From Malurus cyaneus samueli (Eukaryota; Chordata; Aves; Passeriformes; Maluridae), in assembly GCA_009741485.1 (NCBI GenBank), contig CM019217.1, positions 29,753,247 to 29,817,246 on the forward strand: a stretch of DNA of 64,000 nucleotides, given 5' to 3'. The notes below the pieces were generated by a model, which saw nothing but the letters and a program-made list of their open reading frames with translations, did no database searches and was not told the DNA's origin. Every line of letters begins with the position of its first letter. The stretch's first letter is position 1. Of the stretch, positions 29,201 through 43,600 are shown one piece after another. A program made the position numbers and the translations under genes.

Positions 29201-32200
29201 TGGCCTAGGTTTTGAAACAAGTAACTGTTTTTGTGGTGTAGATCCAGGCATCTATCTGGCTTAAAAATAACAACACCAAAAGAAAAGTTCTCAGTCAGAC
29301 CAGTTCCCTTATCCAGTTTGACACTTGGAAAAATGAACATAAAGCACCAGAGCAAGGGCATGCAGGTATTGGGCCTTTAGGGAGGTACTCCTCTTTATGA
29401 GGGCAGGCTGTATTTGTATCAAGCTGCAGTGATTTTGAGCCAGAGTATGAAAAGAATAGTAAGAGGGAAACTAGATTGAAAAACGAGGCAGAAATTAAGG
29501 CTTTGCAGACCTGAGTACTGACATGCATCAATTTTAAGCATGTCTTTAAAATTCTGTGTTTGCAGTATGTTATTTTATACTTGTAGTAGCATAGAGTCCT
29601 TGAGATAATGTTGAAATATGTCTGAGGATTTAGCAAATGCTTTTCTGAGTGTCTCAAACAAAATATTAAGCAGTAGCACCTGAGACAGTTAAAATTTCTT
29701 GAGAGAGCAAAGAATCTCAACATGCTGTCTGAATACTAACAGTGATCAAAAGTGAAATGATATTCAAGAGCCAACTTATATAGAGATTTCCCTGATTGTG
29801 TATGATTGATTATGACTGACTACAGTTGATTCTACATACAGTGTGTGTAATATGGCCTTGAAGCTGTTCCTTTTCTGAGAATTGACTTTGCAGAAATACT
29901 GCTTTTGTTACTCATGTTTGCAACCTGAATGTATTCACAAGCACATTTGCAATAGTGATAAAATAACATACTTATCAAAAATCAGATAGATTATTGAACT
30001 TCAGATACAGGGATAATCAGTTGTGTCACTGCAAGCTCTATCAAAACAACTGAGTTGTGTAATTCCCACATGAAGGCATAGCTTGAATGCCACTAGACTG
30101 CTGAAGGATCACTAAGACCAAAATATTCAAATAGTGAGATAGGACAGAAATATTTTGGCTTGCATGTGTGTATGTTAGAAAAGAATTAAGCTTTTTTTTA
30201 TCATTGTAAATTGACTTTGTAGGTCTGGCTGTTAGACTTTATTTTTTTTTCTCCCTGTATTTAATATGGGAATCATTTGAAAATTATAAAAAACATGAAG
30301 CCCTGGTTTAGAGCTGCTTCTCAGGCAGAAGTGTAGGATGTCTGTAGAGCAGTCTACCAGAAATTAAATTATTGTATAAGCATTTCTCTTAATCTTACTT
30401 TGCACAAGTTTGTCTGTTGAAACAAAACATTTTCACACATGCATACATGAAGCAATGATTTCAAAAGTACTAGAGTTAGTTCACAAAGAGAAATACAATC
30501 AGTAGTCTTTTTTCCTTATTGAAGGCTGGCTAAAATGTCCTAGATAAGGTATTAAGAGTCCTCTATAAAACAATGTTTGGGGTTTTTTTCCAAATTGAAA
30601 GTGTTTGACCTCTTCTAGACACATTAATTTTTGATATTTCTATTCTACAAATCTAATTTAATCTTCTGGCTACAACTGAGTCATCAAAATTTTGTTGGGC
30701 TGTAGTAGTCTAACTAATGTTTCATTTAAGGGCTTTTAAAAGCTGAAGAAAAATGAGCCTAGATCTTTGACTGCCCAATATAAATGTGTCTTTGCTTCTA
30801 ATTGCTGAGAACTGTAGTCTATTCTTAGAAGGGTTTTGGAAAACTGATTTCTGTTTGTGCTTGAGGACAGTTATCTCCTAGTGGACAGCCACTCTAGGTA
30901 TCTTCGAACTTATGTTTGGGTTTAGATTCTTCTCTGAGAAACAAAGTGCATTTTTCTGTTTTCTTAGTTGTTAAAAGAAAACGGTGTTAGTCAAATTGTG
31001 TTCTTAGTTAGAATGACGAAGAATTTTAGGAATATTGTATGAAATGAAAGGAATAATAAGCAAGTTGGGATGTTTCTTTGACAAGATGCTGCATTCCTAC
31101 TTCAACGTAATTGGAAAAGTTACCTATATGATTGCTCTTCCTTCTGAGAAACAGTTTGGCTTTGGTTTTTTCATCTCTGAAAAAATGTTGAGGATACTTA
31201 CATTTTCTTCAAAATAAAGATTCCACAGAAGAGCTTGCCTCATTATGGGCTATAAAGAGTTTGCACATATATAAACATAGCATATTTTCTGTTATATGTT
31301 TGGCAGTGTAACAGAATGATGTAATAATATAGAATATTTACAGTTTTGTACTACCAAGTTTACATATAAATCAGCTGGACAAGAAATACACCAGAAACTC
31401 CTGACATAAAGTCTCCTGATATATGAACTTAATGTTACACTTTTGTAACTCTGAAATTGTAATTATGCTCTTCTCTTCTTCAGTTCCCCCAAATATGGGA
31501 GCTTTACACCAGAGTATGGGACAGAGGTGTCTTGCCTACTACTATCAACAGCTTCATTCTATACTAAGAAGCAATGTAGGAAAAGTATTACACCATTCTC
31601 CTCTGGAAATATCAGAAAACTTAAATAATTTTGGCAGAGTTGTTTGAAGTCTCCCTGCTGAAGTTGCAACAACTTCCTTGAGTTAAAGTTGCCCCTTCTT
31701 CTATGATTCAGGAGCTGCAGTTCTTTTTTTTTTTCATTTTTTTCTTCTGGGGTTGGGTAGTACACCAATTTCAATGCACAGAGATTTGTTTCTAAAGTTG
31801 TAGTAGACTGAAAATGATAGCAATGAGATCCTGTTTGTAGTTTCAGGTGTTATACAAAAATATTTGGATGTATTTGACTTTATGAATTATGTCCGTTACA
31901 GTTCCTTTATGGTGAATGTGGCAATTGTAAATTAAAACCTTTTTCATACCTTAAAATTGTGTCCTCCTGTCTTTGAAGGTTACAGAAAACAGATCAGACT
32001 TTGAAGATTTACACCTTTATGCAACCCCTCGGGAGCAACGGTTTCGTAGGTTTGCCAGTTTAGAATTTGAAGGACAGCTGTACATGACCCCATACGACTT
32101 CATTCAGGCTGTTACAAGTGATGAACCCAAACGTAAGCGGGAGTTTTATAATGCTAAAACTGCTAGGGAAAATATCTGTGGTGCATGTTATTTTCCCATT

Positions 32201-34580
32201 TGCTTTTGATTCCTACTTCTGTTTCTGATTGTAGTAAAAAGATACTTGTATCTTCCAGAATTTTATTTTTACTTGTGTCCAAATGCATACAGTGAGTATC
32301 TTGATTGTTACTAGATTGTAAACATCTGTATTAAATGTCACAAACAGCTCAACACTCATGAAAGCTGGCAAGGTAATTTGTGACATTTGCATTTACACAT
32401 TTTCTTTCTGAGAAGGCCTGTATTGCTGTAAAAGTCTTGCTTCCTCTTCTGTGTAGTTTCTCTGTAAGCAGGCAATATATGCATTCTCTAAAAGACTTAA
32501 GGTAACATATTATACAAAAATAAGTCATGGCTTTCTAAATAACATGCTTTCACTTAGAGTTTCAGTCTCCCAGGGGATCAACTTTCTACACTTTGACATT
32601 GTCAGTGTTAGTACTATGTCTTAATTAATAGAATTTAACTATCAGCTTTAGGTCATTTATGTTAAAATCTTTGCTATAAGTATCAAAGAGTGATTAAATA
32701 GTAAGGTAATCCCTTTCTGCTCTAGTTTGATTTCCTGGCCCTCAGGGTTGCAGTGCATTGGTAGCAATACACAACTTCTGGGGAGCGTGAATATCTTTGC
32801 TCAGGTGTGACAAGTATAATCACTCACCTTAGGTTTTCCTTTCTTAAGTCTACACCACAGAGCTAGTATAGAGAACAGTCAAAAGCAGTGCTAAAACAGT
32901 CAGGAAGCTTAAAGTTCTGTGCAGATGCTGGATTTTTTCCCCTTTGTTCTCTTAACAGTAATGAAACAAGAGGAAAGAATTCAGCCATGGCACATCAGTG
33001 ATCAAAACTTTTGAATAAAGATATAATCTCATTGTAACAGTGAAAACAGAAGATAGAGCTTAGATGGTGAAAACTTGCAAAACTTTGAAACTCTTACCAG
33101 AAAGCAAATCTTTTTTTTTTTTTTCANTTTTCACTTTGCAGTTGAAAGAGAGGAAGAAGATTGCTTATCACACAAGTTAGTACAAATACACATCAGCTCT
33201 TTATATCTACTTCCTCTGCCCAGATCTTCAATTTTTCTCTCTTTTTTTACTGTGGAGTTGGGTTTCACTGTGTATGGTCATGAGGCATTTATGCTGTATA
33301 TACTGGACATCATTAAAACACTTTGGTTTAACTCCATTTTAAGACAGTTTGATTGGCTGGACCCCATGATATGTATGATTTGCTATTAAAATTTTTCCAT
33401 GCTAATGAAATTTCTGCTTCCTCCCCTCCCAAAGAAAGTTCAGGTTTTAAAAACAAAACCAAACCAAAAAGCATTAAGCTCCCAAGGACGTTCTGTTTAT
33501 CTCATGGCAAAGGGGAAGAGATCTGGAGTTGAACAGTCAGGCACCCTTCTGAGTTCAGTGTAGCAAGCCTTGTTTCAATCAGAATCTTTTCTGTTTATCC
33601 ACTTTATCTCTGAGACCAAAAGCAAAACTAACATGGATATGTTTTAGGTTTCATGGTATCAGAGAATACATGGCTGACATAATTATTTTAAAAGATTGTG
33701 ACTAAGTAGAAGTGGATGACTTCGTTCTAGTGCAGGTCTTATTGTCTGGGACATTGGGACAGAAGGCTGACAAATAGGAAGTAATAGCTGAAATAATGAC
33801 CTACAGATTGCCACTTCCAGCTTCTCATCTTTGACTATGATAGTTTTAACCTTTGTACTGCAGCATTGTCAAGTACCACTTTGTCTCCTGAGGCAAGTCA
33901 ATTTTCTGTCTTGCTCTGTTGAGGGTGGTATATTTAAGGAAGATATTTTTCTAATAATACATTCTAAGTATTTTATTTTGTATGTTTTGGGTCATTTTAT
34001 AAATAACTTGAAAGTTGTTTATAATCGAGTCCATTCAGGCTGACATACTAGACCATCTGTATTTTGCATAATAAAAAAGCACATATACCTGGATTTTTTT
34101 TATGAATGAAAACTAGAAAGGTCTTGACTTTTGCCAAAAAGCAAAAAGGCTCTTTGAAGCATAATAATAGAAGCTCCTTATGACTGCTTTATAGAAAAGC
34201 TAATAATACTAGACCTGAGTGAGATTTGTGATGGAGTGAAAGCCTCTATTGTGATTGATTTACTTTGGAAATCAGGTAAACCCTACAAAAGTCAAGAGGG
34301 TGTTCACTTCCTTTTTTGATTAAACACTAATATGGTAAGAGTATATTTTCTTTTATAAAATGTAACTTTTCACTCCAGGTAGTTATTACAAAAATATAAA
34401 ATAAATCCTACAATTAACTTTCATTTGGGAACATAGATGCTTTTTAAGAGTCATTCTTGATACATTTTTATAATCTGAATATGGGTTGATATATTTAGAA
34501 AGCAAATTAAGAGAAGAGGAAATATATTTTGTTCCCCCTAGTGCTAACAATAGTAATTAGCCTATTACTGAGCTGTAAGA

Positions 34581-34613
<33 letters not shown>

Positions 34614-37600
34614 TTGTGTATATATACACACATATAAATCTTCACTGATTTGTCTGGGAAGAAAATACATATATAATGTATGAGACTGGGAATTTTTTTT
34701 ATTGGAAATTAGATGTAATTTTTATGGTAGGCATAAACATATATGAATTTATATGGCATATGAGATTGTTTTAGGGGATGTTATTTAGTATTTTGAGACA
34801 AGACTTCATTTGAATTTTAAAAATTAAACTGAAAAGCTCATGAAAATCTGTTAGCTCACATTACGATGTTGTTTGACATAACTCCACCATAGTTAGAGTG
34901 GGATTTGTCGACAGTCTTGGTACAAACTTTTATAAAGATTTTATAAAGTAAAATTGTAATTTCAGTCAGTTTCTAACCATGTGAAAGATCATACTGAGTA
35001 GTTTCTCTATTATTTTAATTATTTAATGGAGCATGGAGTTCATTATGAGAAAGGGATTTCTAATAACACAGTGTGTTTTGCTGTATAAAAAGAACCCTTT
35101 ACTCACCAAAAAGTTATGGATCTGCCACATAAAAGGCTACTTTCCGAATTCTGATATTCACAGTGCTTTATCTTAATATTGAATCTGTGCAAATGGTTGT
35201 CTTGAGAGGGTGATGATGAACCTCAAGTTCATGAATTTTTGGAATGGTTTTGGATAGGTCTTGTTCAATTTTAACTAACAAAGAATTGAGCCTGACAGTG
35301 GCTAGAAAAGGAAGCATGAATCTGAGTTAGTAGGAAGGGCTGAAGGGGTTTTAGCAGTTGGTATAGTTTCAAGGGCTTTTTTTCTGTATTTGCTTTAAAA
35401 ACTATGAGTAGTCCATGAAGCAAGGGTTGTAATTCAGGTCTCCTTACAATCTGCATTTTAGTACTGCTGCTATTAAATAATCATTTCAGAATATTGATAT
35501 CAGGGATTATCATGAATGCCCTTTATTTCCTGTTAAATATTTTAAGGATGTATTTTGGAGGTTAAAAAGTCTTGTCCCTCATTGAAGCAGAGTTGAATTA
35601 AAAACTATATGTCTGAATTGGTTCTTTAAAGTTAGGACTTCAGGTATGCATTAGGTTAATTCTTTTATTATTAAAGGGAGTTATGCAGTAAGGCAAATAC
35701 TTCTTTATCCAGAAAACACAGCATAGATGCAGTCCAGTTTTTATGACACCACATTGGCATATTAAAATTCTGTGCATTCATAACTTTTTCTTTTTTTGCA
35801 GATGCTAGAAAGTGGCGATCCCTTTCAAAGCAGGTGGGCAGTAATTCCTGTGTTGTCTTATTACCATACATTTTGGTAGTTAATTTCATTCGTGATGTGA
35901 ATGTAGAGGCACAGGACAGTTTAATTCCTTTTGGTCACTTCACCCTCAGCTGAATCCAGAATCTCACATACCCTAGCAGTTGTGCCTGTTTTGTTGGATT
36001 TACTGATTTTCTCAAGTTTCTCTGTCAGTCTCTTCCTCAGTCCATATCTGACTGCATTTCTCAGTGTCTAGGTATAACAGCTATATCCAAAACTGCCTGA
36101 AATACTTATGCCACTCTCCCATTCATTTAAAGTGCCTCTTAATGATTTTTTTTACACTTCTATAATTGCAAAAGGAGTCTATTTGTTTCCCTGTATTTTA
36201 AGTAAAGTACATTCATATTCATGGGTGAAGTCTGCTTTAGTTCAGGTGGAATGTTTTAAAAGAACAGTTGCTCACATTTTGTGTGAAAACCTTACTGAAA
36301 TCCAGGGGGACTTATCCTTGGCTTCAGTGAATATGAGAAGTGGTGAGTTATTTCATCCACAAATACATTGCATGTCTCTCTCCAGCTCAGCAAACACTTA
36401 GTATTCATGCAGATGAGTAATTCTTGCAATAATCATGTGTGCAAAATTTATGCAGTGCTTGAGTACTTCCAAAATCATTGTGGTAACTGAAGTTAAATTA
36501 ACTAGTAGATTTGCATGCAGTTCCTTGTCTTTTATATTGATGTCCTAGAATTTAATCATAATCTATTAACTATTTCATTAAATTCTGAAATACATACTTT
36601 TACATTTTTTAAACCTTTTTTTCAGGAACTGAATCAGATCCTTATGGAGACGCCACCAGTTTGGAAAGGATCATCTAAACTTTTCCGTAATCTTAATGAG
36701 AAAGGTGACTGAAGAGAATTTATTTTCCTGAAACAAATTATCACTATATTAACCTTTCTGTGATGATGTACTTCAGAATCACATTTTCAAAAAAAGTGCT
36801 TGTTGCTGCTTTCTACATTTTGCAGCACGGAAAAGTTCCATGTAGTCTCTACAGTGTTTTAATGATGCCGTCTTACAGCTGGCCTCTTTAAGTGATTGGG
36901 GGTTCAGAGTTTATTAAGCTGATGTTTGTATATTTCAGGTTCAGTTTGTTGCCATGAATGATCTCTGGACTATAGACAGAATATTCCAATAAAGACAAAA
37001 TATCTCTTTTATTTCTTTTCAATAGGCTCAATGATGTGATTAAAGACACTAGTAGTATCACTGTAAGCACTGTAAGCATTTTGTACACAACACAGAGAGT
37101 TTTAGAAATATTACATACTCATTTAAACTCTGCAGATGAGGCCTTTGGCAGCTTTTAAAACTCATACTCTTGGTAAGTGAAGAGCCAAGAGTCACTCATG
37201 GTCTCTGTTGTATTTTTTTCTTTCTCTATTGAAGCTCTATTGCTTCAAAACAAAACAAAAACTTAGGGAAATTAAACAATGATTGCTTTACAGACATTTA
37301 AAAACTATTTATGATAAATAACCCACGTATTTCTTTGCTTTCGTTCAGAATGTCAAAAGTCTGGTGGCGTGTTTGAAATATTTTTAAAAGCAGACAATAG
37401 TACTTGTTACAAAAGAAAGATATTTTATGGGTGTTTAAAATAAGCACACTAGCAACAGAATTTCAGTCAAGCATGTGCATATAAATGATTAATATAATTC
37501 AAATGCGGCTCAAATTTATTAAAGGAGTAAGTAGTATGAATCTACTCTCAGAGGAGGTGCTCACTTATTTCCTGAGTCTGCAGCCCTAACTCCAGAGGCA

Positions 37601-40600
37601 GAAATTGGCACATCTTTGCATTGTATTCCAATGTATTTCTTTGCTCTAGGCTGTTTTCTATATAGTCAGAACAGCTGTCTTTTGCAATATTAATTGCATA
37701 AAAATTCAGCTTCAGACCCTGTTAAATCAATGCATTATCACTTTTAAAAAATCTATCTAGATGTTGCTTATTAGGTCTGTAATAAAATGTCTGCAACGCG
37801 CAGTCTTCATTCCACAGTATCTTACTCAAGCTTTCTGCCAGTGAAGTTCTGCTGAAGTTGATGGAATTGGGAGTACTCAAACTGATAAAATAAGATAGTA
37901 AAATTAGTCATAGACTAATAGTTGGATATCTTTTCAGTGTGTTTTATGAGAAAGTGAGTTCTGTTATCCAGTTTATAGATAATAAATGAGAAAATGCGAT
38001 GGGTCTTTCGACTGATAATGTAAACTAGTGAAACAAATGGAAATAAAATTCAGATTTCCTTAGTTATAATTTAGTCGTTATGTTTTTGTTTCTTACTCAT
38101 TTTTGCTAAAACATTCACATATGAGGCATGCCCACTGACCTTAAGTTTTCATTCTGTTTTACCCTTGACTGCCCTCCTTCTTTTCTTTCTGATCTTAGTG
38201 TAAGTTTTTCTTTCCCTTCAATAATCATTTCAGAGCCTGTCTCCCATAACACTCAGAGCAATCAACCAGAACTGTCTGCAACTACAATATGCCAGTACAA
38301 ACAAAGGGAGAGAAGGCTTTCAAGGCCATTTATATTGCTCTCCTTATACCTGTGATGGACTGCTTGACAATTGCACTTTCTTCCTGTTTTACAAAGAAGA
38401 TGCCATCAAAAATACAAAAATACATATTTACATTTATTGACTGGCTATTAAAGAATGTTTTACATCACTGAGTGAGAGCCTTTGAGGTATCTGATTTCTT
38501 GATAGCTGCTTGTCCAAACAGATTCAAGCAGGCCTTTGAAAACTTCATTTCTTCAAGCTGCTGTAAAGAGTTGAGCAGATAATGCATAGAGCATGTGTTA
38601 CTTAAATGCATGTATTTAATCATTGCTAATCTTCAGTAATGTGTAAATTAAGGAAAAGAGTAGGTGATATTAAAAAATTCTTATTAACTTTCCTAACTAG
38701 ATCTACTAGCAGTAATAAAATCCTGGTTCTGAACACAAATTTGTTCTTGGATCAAAAAAGGGGATATGAAGTGTAATGGAAGTACACATGAATGATACAA
38801 TGTTTTGCATTTTAACTGTGCAAGTTTTTCAGCGCAAAAAAATTCAATTGACTGTTTATGTAGTTTGTCACATATTCAGGTAAGTCAGATTTTAAAAGAT
38901 ATTTAAACATCCAAAGATGTGACTGTTTTTGGAAAAACTTTTGCACCTGACTTGGACTGAAATCAAGGAGACAGCCAGCAACTTTGGAAAATCCTGGCTG
39001 ATAGACATCTTTACTCTCGGGCATCTAAATACTTTTTTCTTCACTCTTTTGAAATATTGTGGACTGACTTAACACTTCTGGTTTTGGAGGACAGACAAAA
39101 ACAATTCGTTAGAAATCAGGAACAAGTTTTCCTAGTTCAGCCTCAAAAATCGCTGGAGCTAGCTAAGGGCTTTCGGGAGAGCTGCAAGTCGTGGTTTTCA
39201 GTTCTTACTGAGCTATGGAAAGCTACTCTTTATTGCTGCTCTGGACATTCTGAAAGGTTGTCTCTTTACCCCTTACCCCAGAGCTAGAAAGGCACAAGTA
39301 CAACTTATGGTACCAGAAATACTATTTGGATATTGACTTCAGCTCTAAATTTTGCCTGGATCGCTTCTGAAGAGAAAAGGAAGTACCATTCCACACTGTG
39401 GTTTCCTTTTGTCATCTTGCAAAAAAAAATGAGATCCCATTTTCAGCAATACAGCACATGCACTTACAGAGCACATATTAAAGAACTGTATTCAAATGGT
39501 GTGTGTCGGGAGGAAGCACTATTAATGTAAAAAAAAGTAAAGGTTTTCATACTGTTAAAGACTACTGGCATGAATTACTGGTGGGGTTTTTGGAAAGAAA
39601 ATTGAATAAATCATTTATATTAGCTTTTAAGAGTCAATCCAGGTTCTGTTTAATGAGCCATGCTCCCCTGACTGTAGTTGTTTATTTGCCATGTTTAATG
39701 TGCTCCTTCCCTAACATACTAAAATATAAACCCAAACTAAAAGCCCCAAACTGTAGATCACTATTGCAGACAAGTTACATTCTGACCAGGTTGAATAGCT
39801 ACATGCATACAAGTATGAATATGCATGTGCACATGTACAAAAATTCTCCTTATATACAGATACAGTTTTCAAGTTCAGGAGTGAAGACAAGGTGAAACTA
39901 ACATGGCATAACTTTTTTTTTTTTGTCTTCAGGTGTGATATCTTATACAGAATATTTATTCCTCTTATGTATTTTAACAAGTAAGTATCTTTTGAGGAAA
40001 AGTGTAAAAGATTCTTGCAATTTCAAAGCTCTGAATGTGTTGTTGTGTGTTAAATTACACTTTCCCTCCCTGCATATAGAAAAACTAGGCCATACATCTC
40101 TATGTCCACCTGAATTTCTTGTGCCCTTCTGGAATCTTGTTTTGTGCTTTATTTAAATGTATTAATATCTGGAATACCTTTTAGTGACTGTTGAGGAAAA
40201 TGTGTCATATGCTTCAGCTAAACCCCAGTTAAGAGCTTGAATTTATTTTCTTGTTTGAAATTTCTACAAAAATTGTAGCTAAATTTGCTGTCGTTCATAA
40301 GGGACACTGAATATAGGGAGAAGAGAAAGAGACACATTTTTTCTGGTTTGTTTCACCAATTAGTGCATAGTAGATAGTATCAAAGAAACAATGGTAAATG
40401 ATAAAGTTTATGTCAAAAAACACTCACAAAATTGAATAAGTATTCTTGTACCACCCATAAAACTGAAGTAGAATAACTTAGAGTAAACTAAGCCTGATAC
40501 AGTTTTTTTATATATATATTTTAAGAGGTGTTTTCTGGGAAGAAGCAAAGAATTTTACTTGTCTTTCTCTTGTATGTAATTAAACCATTTCTGTTGGATT

Positions 40601-43600
40601 CATTAGTGGTTTTTTTCGGACATGAACTAGATTCCTGTTATGGATCAGAGCTGGAACTTGACACTGAACTCTGAGAATCTTCCATTACTGGATCAATGGA
40701 TATTCTACCATTATTTCTTTCTTATCTGGATTAACTTTTGGCCATAACTCATTCATATTGTAAATCACTGGGTGTCCCCAAAATGTTGCCTAAAGACTTT
40801 ACTTACATTTACCTTCAAAGTTGCCATGTTTCAGAAATAATTTAAAATTCTAATCTGGTCTCAAAATTCAATGGCTTTAAGCATGTAAAAAGACAATGCT
40901 GGGTGTCTTTTATCATAACATTCATTTGACCAGAAGTTGTATCCTGTACTTTTTTTCAAAATCTTTCTAAGTGTCTTTTAGAACTGTGTTTTGATCGAAA
41001 ATTTCTTTTCTACATATCTGTGTTTTGTAACATGAAATGGACTCAACCTATGAACTAACAATCTTTTATGAGATATTATTCTTTGATATTTCATGTTCTA
41101 TTTCTACTTTTGTGAGCATGCCTTCTGTTTGCATGGCATGGGTTATTCTGTTTTACAGATGTTATGATTTGCATTTACTATGTACACAAATACCCTGATT
41201 TAAATTAGTTTAGGGTCTGGCTTTTGTGAAGGGGCAGGAAATAATTTCTTAAGAGTACTACACTTGCTTTCTTTCCAAGGAAGTAAATAATTGAATGTTT
41301 GGGTTTTTTTGACAGAGCCACATGCAGGTTTTAGAATTGCTTTCAACATGTTTGATACTGATGGCAATGAAATGGTGGACAAGAAGGAATTCTTAGTGGT
41401 ATGTATATTTGCAGATTTTGATGTAATCTTGAAAATAATGGGATGATGTCAGTAGTCATGAAAATACAAGCTATTCTTCACTGAATCTTATTTGATTTAT
41501 TTAATATGAATAGTTATAATGTAAACTGAAAATAGAATCTCCTTCTTAGAGTACACAGTTGTGTTGTATATATTTATTTTTTAAGCTTAATTCCAGTTTT
41601 TATTTTGGATCTTTTAATTTTTACTGTAGTCACAGACAGTAACAGAAATGTTTTAGTGGTTAGCAGAGTTATTTAATTGCTATTAAGATGGAAGGACTTG
41701 TAAAAGAATCTTTTGCTGGGAGACCACTTCACTTTGCCATTCATTCTGCTGATAATTGTTAGTGACCTGAAAATACTGACTGACATAATGTGACACTATC
41801 ATCTGTTTTGGACAAGATTTGTAATGAAATAAAACATACTGTACATATATTCATAAATCCATATGCTGAAGCAATTTGCTAAGCTGAGATTCAGTGAGTT
41901 CTTTTTAAGGACAATATTCCTAAAAGCAGAGTTTATTTTTTTCAGGTTAGAAATGAAAACAGTTCCAAAAAGCCCAGACATTGAAGAAAAATTCACATGT
42001 TCAGATTTGAAAATGCAGAGTAATTTGCCACTTGAGGGAAAATCTTTGAAAATCTTGAATCATCCACTATATATTCATTTTGATCATGATAAATCTGATA
42101 ATTGTGTCTTAAAATTTGAGTACTTCATAAGTTTTGAGGTTGTAGGATCCATCAAGTTTGGGAGAATTATCTTTGCACTAACAAGATGGCAATTTTAAAT
42201 CTATGTTCGTTTAATTGATTTTCTGATTTCAAAGGAAATGGGAGCAATAATTATTGCCATTCTAAAGGAATGTCAGTGATTGATCATTTTTTTAAAAAAA
42301 AGGAAATTCTTTAAAAAAGAAATTTGACCACTCAGAATTAGGGCTTCTGAGTTTACAATGACTACGTGGTTTTCTGTTAACAAACTGCACCAGACATTTC
42401 AAAATTGATAGTGTCCATAGGCAGCAGCTATGTCTAGGATTACACTGAAGCACTCAGTTATAGCAAACATAGATTTTGACATGTCTTTAGAAATTAACAT
42501 TTAAAATTTTGTGCTTCGAGGCATAGATAAGTTTACTGAAGGCTGCATAAGGCATTCATTTTCTACTGAACGAGTATAGACAATTAATATAATAAAATAC
42601 TTATAAGAATTGAATCAGATGTTTGAAAAAAAGAAATTGTGTAAGAGACTTAAATTTTATCTTCATACATTTTTGTGTAGTTGAGCTTATAAATAGAGAC
42701 AGTGACTACACATGAGAAAAAGCCTGGTGCCTTACTGAAAAAGATTGAACAAAATATGAAGAATGAAACAGACACATACAATGTATTTAAGTGTCAGAGC
42801 CCAATTTATTTAAAATAAAGAAAACCTAATTTCCTGCATGTGATCTCTTAATTGACTCAAATAAACTATGCTAATCTAAAGAAAATACAAATATGGAAGA
42901 AACTCTTCCTAACATACCTCACTTCCCTCAATTCTCCTCTTCAGGGAAGTGAGGTCTGAGTTCTGGGGGCTTGTTCTGGTGACATGGTTTAAGCAAAACA
43001 GGTTCATTTATTTCGGAAGATGACACCATCTGCAAATTGTGGCATCCTGATTTTTTTTTTTTCGTACTCTATTATTAAATGTACATGTCCTTGTATGTGC
43101 TAATTCTTAATAAGCATCTCCAGCTGGAGGAACAAACCAGCAAATATTGGATTAATTAGCAAAAGAAAAAATAGAGAAAAAACAAGACATTTAAAAAGCA
43201 AGCATCTTTCATGATTCAGCTAAATAGAATGTGGTGGAGTAGATTGACAAGTTCATTCTTAAAAGAAAAAAGGGCTTCCATTACAGCAGCTAAATGGGAG
43301 GAAATTGAAGCAAAAGGCTTTGTCTTTCAGAAACTGACGCTAAAAATGAAAAAAAATGGGCATTTAAAATGTGAAGCAAGGATAATATTTAACTGTGGAT
43401 ATTGCATCTTTCTTTCTAACTATGCTTTTATAGTCCTCTTTACATCCTGCTATGTATTTGTTCTCTGCCATGGTTCCTGGCTAAAGTTTCTCCTTATTCT
43501 TTTTCTGTTAGTAGACTTGATGGATAAAAGCAAGTAGAATTTAAAAATATTAGATATACTGTCCTCCACCTATAATTTCATTTAACAAATTTATATAGAT

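Larger units (their letters stand above)
20224..31978 (+). other. MICU3: MICU3 intron 1
   Basis: The longest intron in the window, about 11.8 kb. It begins in the CpG island and contains a minus-strand solo LTR (22656-23206) and a CR1 fragment (28141-28510). No other exon with proper splice sites was recognised. Confidence 0.85.
32133..35801 (+). other. MICU3: MICU3 intron 2
   Basis: About 3.7 kb. It contains a single N at 33127 next to a T-rich run (33110-33124) and a GT/AT microsatellite at 34584-34650. No other exon was recognised. Confidence 0.8.

Noticed and set aside
39503..39895. 130-codon plus-strand open frame just before MICU3 exon 5
   Set aside because: It sits in an intron, has no recognisable motif, and is not joined to a MICU3 exon in phase.
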